Shown: positions 57,601 through 64,000 of the stretch, piece after piece
How positions within the stretch are numbered: position 1 is the first letter of the stretch
How the letters are laid out: the number at the start of each line of letters is the position of its first letter
Source: Pomphorhynchus laevis
Taxonomy: Eukaryota; Acanthocephala; Palaeacanthocephala; Echinorhynchida; Pomphorhynchidae
DNA: 64,000 nt
Reading direction: 5' to 3'
NCBI GenBank assembly: GCA_012934845.2
Contig: WNNJ02001540.1
Location: 100,936 to 164,935 of the forward strand
Position numbers and translations under genes: made by a program
Notes under the pieces: model-generated
Seen by the model: only the letters and a program-made list of their open reading frames with translations
Told to the model about the DNA's origin: nothing
Database searches by the model: none

Positions 57601-58080
57601 CGAGCCCGTTTCGATTACAGAATGCACGCGAGGCGACATGACTAGTGGGCTCCAACTCAGCCGGGTGCGTCGCTTCACAATCTGAAAATTTTTCACATGG
57701 AGATTTGTTTCTCCTTTAGCAACACGATATGCTAGTTTCGCTTTAACCTTCGATAATTTTTTTCGTTCTGATACATCAAGATCTTTCAGCAATCGAATAT
57801 TAGACCCTTTGAGACGGAACGAGTTTCGCAACATTAAGGTAGCATGAAGTTGGTTATGGGAGACAGCTTTGAGTAGTCGGGGTTTATTATTTAAAGCATT
57901 ACGCTTACCTAGGCGGAAAAGAGCGACAAGTTTAACTTTTTGGGCTGTCTCAATGTCACAGGAGCTAAGTACGCCAGAATAGACCTCAAACTCTGAATGT
58001 CGTCATTTAGTCGTGCTTGCGCATTCTCGAAGATACCCTCGGGCACATTAGCTGGAATAAGTGAGCATCCTCTGTTATAT
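54618..58080 (-). mobile_element. CR1-type LINE inserted in a Penelope-like copy
   Basis: The order on the minus strand is as follows. ORF1 end (58050-57600): LIPANVPEGIFENAQARL, LRNSFRLKGSNIRLLKDLD, NLHVKNFQIVKRRTRLSW. Endonuclease (57650-56850): HCNVRSLISKIDELR, AITESWLYGD-like, VLILGDLNMPSVDWN, APIGMSDHCVVIIRL. RT (56820-55495): RRKDSPWFDSEL, KGDRSCVENYRPVSITCI, NQHGFREGYSTVSNLL, FFDFSKAFDRVDHGLLL, IGVPQGSVLGPLLFSIYVND, CLYADDLKIW. C-terminal domain to 54666. About four frame breaks, so this copy is relatively young. The 3' end is ATAATATAATATAATA. Confidence 0.88.
55495..56820 (-). pseudogene. CR1-type LINE reverse transcriptase, intact frame of 441 codons
   Basis: This open frame covers the end of the endonuclease-RT linker and all RT motifs. 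Motif 1 region WKQSIVLRKKGDRSCVENYR, motif A FFDFSKAFDRVDHG, motif B IGVPQGSVLGPLLF and motif C CLYADDLKIW are all present with intact catalytic aspartates. The frame ends about 10 residues after motif C by a frameshift; the C-terminal portion resumes in the frame at 55481-54966. Confidence 0.85.
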
Positions 58081-58355
58081 ATACGCAATATATATGGTAT
58101 GCATGAATGCATACCATGGTATGCATGAATGTCATCTTTACGATATTAATTAATAGTATTTTCAGTTCATGTTAATTTTATGTTCATATCAATATATATA
58201 CTTTCTTTATTAGTTTTATTTAGAATAAGGCTTTCTGGATAAATTTGTTTGTTTATTGAAATAAAATTAATAGAGTTAAATACACATATATAATAAATAT
58301 ATCGAAACATATTTTTTATATAAAATTATATAAATTATATATATTCATTTTTATA
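58080..58355 (-). mobile_element. Penelope-like RT piece (right part of a split copy)
   Basis: Minus-strand sequence FRYIYYICVFN, INKQIYPESLILNKTNK, SIYIDMNIKLT and LYRKDDIHACIP is the RT catalytic and post-catalytic region. The YIDD motif reads YIYY here. It joins the CR1-type LINE at HSCIPY, the point at which the left part (54617) picks up. A perfect 20-bp palindrome, ATGCATACCATGGTATGCAT, lies at about 58092-58128. Confidence 0.7.
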
Positions 58356-58359
58356 TAAA

Positions 58360-58440
58360 TTGTATAACATCTTATATTTATTAATCATTTATCTTTCCTT
58401 TTTATCATTTTTTACTCAGTTATCTGATCTGATTATTAAA
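58360..58440 (+). mobile_element. Penelope-like terminal fragment, copy 11
   Basis: AT-rich sequence ending in TTTACTCAGTTATCTGATCTG is the end of the terminal module, in plus orientation and head to head with the minus-oriented RT piece at 58080-58355. Confidence 0.6.
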
Positions 58441-58556
58441 AAACAAAAATGTATTATATATATTATTTCGACAAACAGACGAGCAAAGCTCACAGTTGCA
58501 CTGTTAAAAGAAAAGAAAAGAAAAAGTAAAGAAAAAAAAAGACTCACAAACAAAAG

Positions 58557-61504
58557 TCACAAAAGTTTATGTTTGAATGCTGAAACCGATCTTGAGTTGA
58601 CAATTTCTTCACTTAATCGGTTCCACTTACTTACGATTCGGTGTCCAAATTGTACAGTTTTAGAGCGTATAACTCGGCGATGGGCTAAAGTAAAATTGTG
58701 TCCACGCAAAGCCCGACTTTTCCGAACAGTCATCAATTCTCTTAAGACGTGATTTCCCTTGTGTAAAGCTTCCCATGTTGAACACATATCTCGCCGAAAC
58801 CGAAGGTCGCTTATAGAAACCATACCAAGTTTTTTTAGCCTTTCATTATAAGGTAAGGCTTTAACTGAATTTACGAGCTTAGTTGCCCGGCGCAGCACAT
58901 TTTCAATTCTACTTTTCTCGTATACTGTTCTTGGGAACGAACATTGTGATGCATAGGTAAGATGACTGATCACAAATGCGTTGGCGAGTGCTCTAAATGA
59001 AACTGGACTCAACATACTAAAAGTTCTACGAATCATCCCAACCATTCGATTTACTTTCGAGCAAGCCAACTCAGTATTCCAACTAGTCGAAAAATCATTC
59101 GCAACTACTATTCCAAGGTCGCTAAGACGAGTTACTACTTTAATGTTCTGATCCTCAAGATGATAAGTTGGATACACACTATGACTGCGTGATTGTAAAC
59201 GCATACAAGCACACTTTGATATATTCAGTGACATACCATTCATATAAGCCCAGTTGGAAATGCTGTCGATATCCGATTGAACTAGCACCGTGTCCGAATC
59301 TGACCGGATAGCCTGCCAAATTTTTAGGTCGTCTGCATATAAAAAGAGTGTGAGTTCAAAATGGAAGGAAGGTCATTAATGAAAATACAGAATAACAATG
59401 GGCCGAGGACCGAACCCTGCGGAACTCCAACATTGACCGGATAAGGATCAGAAAGAGAACCATTTACAACAACCTGATAGAATCTGTTAGATAAAAATTC
59501 TTTTATCCAGCGAATAATAAGTGGATCAATGTTTAGAGCACGCATTTTCTGAATCAAGATGTCATGTGGAACCATATCAATCGCTTTTGAAAAATCAAAA
59601 AATACTATATCAACATCAAAGCCCTTATCAACTAACGAACCCCAGCTATTCTGGGCAATCAAGAGATTAGTGATTGTTGAGCGATCCCTTCGAAATCCAT
59701 GTTGATTGTTACACAATAATTTGTTGGATTCTAGATAATCGCTTAGAATGCGGTATATTATCCTTTCCAAAACTCGACATAATACACACGTTAGACTTAT
59801 CGGGCGATAATTTTCAACTGAAGATGGATCACCTTTCTTCAAAATGGGCCTTATCAACGAAAGTTTCCAATTCATCGGGACACAACCGAAGTACAAGGAG
59901 GCGACACAAATCCAATATAGTGGTATGCCGATAACATCAGCGATATTCTTGAGAAATACCGGTGGTAAACGATCAGGACAAATAGAACCTGACGATTTAA
60001 GCCGCTTGAGCTCTAGCACTACATCATTAACAGAAAACATCTGAAGAATGTTTATATTCGATGGACAGTACGAGGCATAGGTGACGGAGAAGGATTTACG
60101 AACTCCTATGCAAAAATGTTGAGCCAAAGCATTCGCTATGTCATCATATTTAATCAATGTGCAACCATCAGTATCAACAAGTGAACCAATGTGTTTATTT
60201 TTGTTGTTGAAATTAGCATAATTGAATACGGATTTAGGATTATGAATTGACATTTGAGCAATTTTCTCTTCAAATTGACATTGTTTGAAGCGTTTAAGAA
60301 ATGTGAACCGATTTCTGGCCTCTTTATACCTACAGTAATCAATACTATTATTAGAAAACAACTGGAATTTCATTTTTTTTAATTTTAAAGCATTCTTTAA
60401 CTCTTTGTCAAACCAAGGTTTATGGTGTATACGATTTGCAACGGTTTTACGGGGCGAAAATCGTATGAGTAATTCCTTAAGGGTGGCTTCTAACTGATAG
60501 CATGCCTTATCAACCCCAACATAAAACGGACTGAGCCATGAAATACTGAATAGATTCTGACGCACAAGTTCGAAGTTAGTTTTAAAATAATTTAAAGAAT
60601 TCTGTTGTAATCTACAAGCTGAAGGACGTGTAAAATCTGAGTAGAAATTGAGAACACAGTGATCTGACCTACCCAAAGGATCGGAGTGCGTAACTTTGTG
60701 TATAATGTATTTATTCGATGTTAGACAAATATCAAGTAGCGATTGATTTTCTTGGGAAAATCGGGTAAATTTTGAAACATGTTGGGTAAGGTTTAGCGAG
60801 TTAATCATATCAAGAAATAATGATGTGGACGGACTACACACAGTAGATGTGTAGGTGCTCCAATCTACTGTCGCTAAGTTGAAATCACCAACTATAAAAA
60901 GATTTGGTTTAGAACCAAACTCTAGAATGTAATCGATCAAGCAACAAACATCTGAAGTGGGATTGCGATAGATTAAGCCTAAAGTCACTGAACCAAGGGT
61001 AGGAAGAGACACACTACCCCACAATAACTCGATTCCATCGGACGCTCGTACATCTAGCAATTTAAACACTCAACTATTATGCACATAGATAATCACTCCA
61101 CCACCCTTGCAGATAGATCTGTCAACTCGATAAGATGTATAATTTTCAATCCAGATCTCAGCATCAGTAATTCTATCATGAAGCCATGTTTCAGTAATAG
61201 CAACTAATAGCGGATGCGAATTCTCAATGCGGAGTTTTAATTCGTCAATTTTTGGAAGAAGACTACGGGCGTTCGTATATAATAACAAACATTCTAAGCT
61301 TAAGGGTAGAGTCTGCTGAGCCAACGATATCGGTATGTATGACTGATAATCCTCGCTACGTCGCTCAAGAGCCGACCACAATGGGGAGGAGTAATGGACA
61401 ATATTTCTTAAACATTTATTATCCACATATGAAATATTTGAAATTACCAATGACTTATGAGCGGCGGAGGAAGGATTGAATGATCTACCTGTAGAGGCAT
61501 CCAA
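58557..61504 (-). pseudogene. CR1-type LINE ORF2 (endonuclease-reverse transcriptase)
   Basis: The N-terminal endonuclease reads LLYTNARSLLPKIDELKLRI, AITETWLHDRITD and RVDRSICKGGGVIIYV, then a TGA at 61070-61072. In the same frame it continues LIYRNPTSDVCCLIDYI, LFIVGDFNLATVDWS and GRSDHCVLNFYS. The RT has ILKKGDPSSVENYRPISLTC, NQHGFRRDRSTITNLL, FFDFSKAIDMVPHDILIQ, VGVPQGSVLGPLLFCIFIND. Catalytic YADD is split by a one-base frameshift (read YMQTT in one frame). The C-terminal frame 59288-58557 (LVQSDIDSISNWAYMNGMS, LRRATKLVNSVKALPYNERL, LRGHNFTLAHRRVIR) completes it. Motif A reads KAIDMVPH instead of the usual KAFDRVPH. Confidence 0.88.
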
Positions 61505-62121
61505 TGTATTTGAGTCTTCCTCCGCACAACCTGAAAATTTCGAATTGTCAAGTTTGACTCACCAGCTTCAATACGAGACTTCAAACATTGTTTAGCTTCA
61601 CGTAGATGCTTACGTTCATTCACGTCGAGATCTTTTAACAATCTTGCAGACGAACCTTGGAGACGATAAGAGTTCCTAAAGATGGTCTTAACGGCTTTTG
61701 GATCTGTCAGAATGGCTTTTAGCAGTCTAGGACGATCGTTAATTTTCCTCCCTATGCGGAATAAAGCAACTATTTTAATACTAGATACTATCTCTTCTGG
61801 GGATTGTGCCAAAACGATCGTGATAATATTACGTACCCTCGACAAATCTTCATTTAGTCGGTTTTGGATATTGACAGAGCTTGATTCCGACACATTGGCG
61901 AAAATAATAGAACGCAAAGGATCATGCTGTTTACGCAGTTGTGAGAAAGTAGACATTTGCTGCACCGGAGAACTCGCTCTAGAGGCATTCATTGATTGAG
62001 ATGATATGAGATGAGCTTCCTTAATGTGCTCGTTTACGCACTCTTTATGTAGAACCACACTGTCATTACTAGTAGCTGAGTTCTGTATATCATCATTGCC
62101 TGTGTGAGTGTTGACAGTCAC
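61444..62121 (-). CDS. CR1-type LINE ORF1
   Basis: A 225-codon frame with no break. The C-terminal half contains RLNEDLSRVRNIITIVLAQS, IVALFRIGRKINDRPRLLK, LTDPKAVKTIFRNSYRL, RLLKDLDVNERKHLREAK and NLTIRNFQVVRRKTQIHW. Flatworm CR1 elements have a closely similar 'NGETNLTIRGFRVVRG' segment. The frame is open upstream of this Met for at least 30 codons, so the real start may be earlier. It overlaps the start of ORF2 by 61 bp in another frame. Presumed role: RNA-binding chaperone of the element. Confidence 0.75.
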   Translation of the reverse strand: MTVNTHTGNDDIQNSATSNDSVVLHKECVNEHIKEAHLISSQSMNASRASSPVQQMSTFSQLRKQHDPLRSIIFANVSESSSVNIQNRLNEDLSRVRNIITIVLAQSPEEIVSSIKIVALFRIGRKINDRPRLLKAILTDPKAVKTIFRNSYRLQGSSARLLKDLDVNERKHLREAKQCLKSRIEAGESNLTIRNFQVVRRKTQIHWMPLQVDHSILPPPLISHW

Positions 62122-62449
62122 CGTTCGTTCATTTTCTGTTTGACGAACAGTATACGATTTTGAGTGACCTCTCTTCCAGATACGAACGACAATTACCTGT
62201 GAAACCTGTGAAAGACAAAAACCTGTGAAAGGTTTACATTAAGCCTTTCAAAATACATTAAGCTTTTTATGAAATACTGGGTTAGTATCAACTCATATTT
62301 CTGTTAAGGACTACTTGTTTATTGAAACAATAATTCTGGTTATTCTTCTTTATTCAAAGAAAATAGCTACTTTGAACGAGTATAATAGTACTCTTCTTAG
62401 TTTTGGTTTAAATTCACTGCTGACTTAATAGTGAACATTGGAATAATGA

Positions 62450-64000
62450 TCACCTATTAAAAACACTTGCATCTTTTGTACAAAGATCTTGTTTTGTTTA
62501 GAACTACTGTCAGAACAACCTCTGAAGTACTTCGCTTTTGATAGCATCTATAAAACATATTTCTATCATCTGTCTTCTACCAAATACTTGCGCTGGGAGC
62601 ACAGCTTACTTCCCGCACGTTCTCACGTGACAAATTTCCTGGGTATAAATACTCAGAATTTAGCTCCCCAACACTTGTGCAAGCATCGTGAGCAAGAAGG
62701 AAGACAGCAAAATTTTTTGTTTCATGAACGAACTTCTGCCTTCGGTCTGACAGCGAAGGCAGAAGAAGTATTTTTTCAAGAAAAATCTTTCACAATCGGC
62801 AATTTACAAAACAAAAGAGATGTAAGTACGTTTACTTTTTTAACGATAGCCCAGTTAGAACAACTGGCTATCGACATGCCTACGTCATGCCATCTAAACC
62901 AGATGCATGAACCGGAATTATGTGTAGGGTCGTCAAACCCCCTCACATATACGGTGCAAGAGTTCCAAACGGCAATTGATATATTGCTTAGGACGGGTTC
63001 ATGCCTAGATGATCATCTAGCTGAATCGGCGCTCACTTTGCCGGACGCCAATGATGAGCCCTATGCCTATGTCCTAGTAATGGACACCCAATAAAGGATC
63101 CAATTGGATTACGAGTACTGGGAAGAAGAGGCTTTATATAGGGCTTATCAGCCTAGGGTACATAACGTGTACCCTACGCAATCTCGAAGGGCAGCTCAAG
63201 ATTTGCTTCTTGACTGGGCTTTTGAAACTTTCAAGCGGCAGAGCGGTAGGGGTATTGAGCAAAATAGATGTCAACTCCCTATAGCTCATTTCCCTGCTGA
63301 AACTGTCAGGAATCTGATCCATCACTCCACAGGTAGAGACCCTGGGATGATGCACGTAATTTTCTCGGTGATCCCTGATTTATTCAGGCCACCAATTAGA
63401 GAAATTGTAGATCAGATATCAGGAGAGGACGTGTATGCAGTTCTGCAACAGAATCTCATACAATTGATGAAAGGTAACCTGACTGTTAACGAGTATCTAG
63501 ACATACTCAGTCAGCAAGAACTAACGTCAATAGTCCTAGCGCACCAAGACATGTTCATTGAACGTGAATTGGAAGACATCGATCTTGGATAGTTGTTAGG
63601 AGAGATTGTTCGGCTACGATCTACATCGTACCAACGACATCCTGAGGTATCTGATGTGGCTGACATCCCTCGACTTTTAGAACAAAGTCAGGCACCAGGA
63701 CATGTGCGTTCAATATTCCGTAATGGAGTAAGAATTGAAAACATGCCGGTGAGTTGGCGTCGTTGGCGTTCTAACGTAAGTCCTGCGCTTACTAAAGCCA
63801 TTCGATATCACATCAAGAAGGGTATAATAGCTCCTTTACCGAAAAGGACTAAACCTCAATACTGCTCTAGGGTTTTCTTGATTCCCAAGAAAGACTCCTA
63901 TAGGTTGATATATGATGGGCGGATATGGGATGTGTGTAAAACCCCAGATTTCTATCTGCCGTCCATATATCAGGTCCTTGATAGAGAGCATATTGTATGT
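62450..64000 (+). mobile_element. RT-bearing retroelement, DIRS or LTR-kin type, runs off the window
   Basis: From about 62480 open coding sequence extends to the window edge. The first 1.1 kb encodes proteins that I do not recognise (VLQQNLIQLMKGNLTVNEYL; FSVIPDLFRPPIREIVDQIS). The RT begins at about 63700: RNGVRIENMPVSWRRWR, then ALTKAIRYHIKKGIIAPLPK and SRVFLIPKKDSYRLIYDGR. The IPKKD-x-R-L-I-x-D block is the RT fingers region of DIRS- or LTR-type elements, not of LINEs or Penelope-like ones. Only the 5' part is in view. It looks rather well preserved with few breaks; terminal repeats were not recognised. Confidence 0.55.
62733..63176. repeat. Four hairpins or palindromes inside the retroelement coding region
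   Basis: Four stems lie within 450 bp. (1) CTTCTGCCTTCG / reverse complement, 12 bp (62733-62744, 62754-62765). (2) CGATAGCCCAGTT / AACTGGCTATCG with one bulge (62844-62856, 62862-62873). (3) A perfect 16-bp palindrome, CTAGATGATCATCTAG (63005-63020). (4) TAGGGTAC / GTACCCTA (63154-63161, 63169-63176). Nothing similar is seen in the other elements here. Confidence 0.6.

Larger units (their letters stand above)
58450..62230 (-). mobile_element. CR1-type LINE, nearly intact
   Basis: This is the best-preserved LINE in the window. It has ORF1 (62121-61444, 225 codons or more), then ORF2 from 61504, broken only by one stop (61070-61072) and one frameshift at the RT catalytic motif (about 59335-59345). 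The 3' end has a pyrimidine-rich tract (TCTTTTTTTTTCTTTACTTT on the minus strand) and ends ATAATATATATAATAC near 58450. The tail resembles that of the copy at 54618 (GCTCGTMTGTT then AATAATA), so the two share a 3' end. It abuts a Penelope-like fragment at 58440. Confidence 0.9.

Noticed and set aside
1-64000. CRISPR arrays, bacterial operons or prophage
   Set aside because: No regularly spaced identical repeats, no ribosome binding sites, and spliced genes with poly(A) signals show a eukaryotic genome.

Overview
The window is AT-rich animal DNA, mostly repeats. Short exons with GT/AG borders and introns of about 40-46 nt mark it as eukaryotic. The CR1-type LINE proteins resemble those of flatworms, and one gene has a splice acceptor directly before its ATG, which would fit spliced-leader trans-splicing. 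A flatworm or other small-intron invertebrate is my best guess, at low to moderate confidence.

Host genes are few, and all of the recognisable ones are on the minus strand. They are a full-length MPND-like gene (RAMA plus MPN domains, 44500-45678), the first two exons of PITHD1 (41848-42144), and the last exon of a ubiquilin gene with its UBA domain (21761-21945). Several further exon-like pieces that I could not name lie at 845-1001, 15935-16033, 18498-18550, 19547-19760, 52554-52607 and 53815-53950.

Most of the rest is retroelement. (1) A Penelope-like family occurs as more than a dozen pieces in tandem, inverted and head-to-head arrangements. Its RT motifs and layout fit the Naiad group. 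Its end carries a conserved module of about 350 bp that can fold into a hairpin plus a pseudoknot, and copies of this module are scattered through the window in both orientations. (2) An APE-type LINE with a zinc-knuckle ORF1 forms a cluster of three copies (23940-34990), the first two head to head. (3) A LINE with a restriction-like C-terminal nuclease lies at 35660-38410, with a 3' fragment of the same family at 43640-44000. (4) CR1-type LINEs lie at 48905-52410, 54618-58080 and 58450-62230. The last is almost intact, and the second is inserted inside a Penelope-like copy. (5) Older CR1/L2-like relics lie at 1730-5225, 23180-23880 and 46690-48780. (6) A different RT-bearing retroelement starts near 62450 and runs off the window.

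Smaller items include two direct copies of a tRNA-derived SINE (40036-40645), a foldback element upstream of MPND, several long perfect palindromes and some minisatellites. The candidate for an undescribed system is the RNA-foldable end module of the Penelope-like family.
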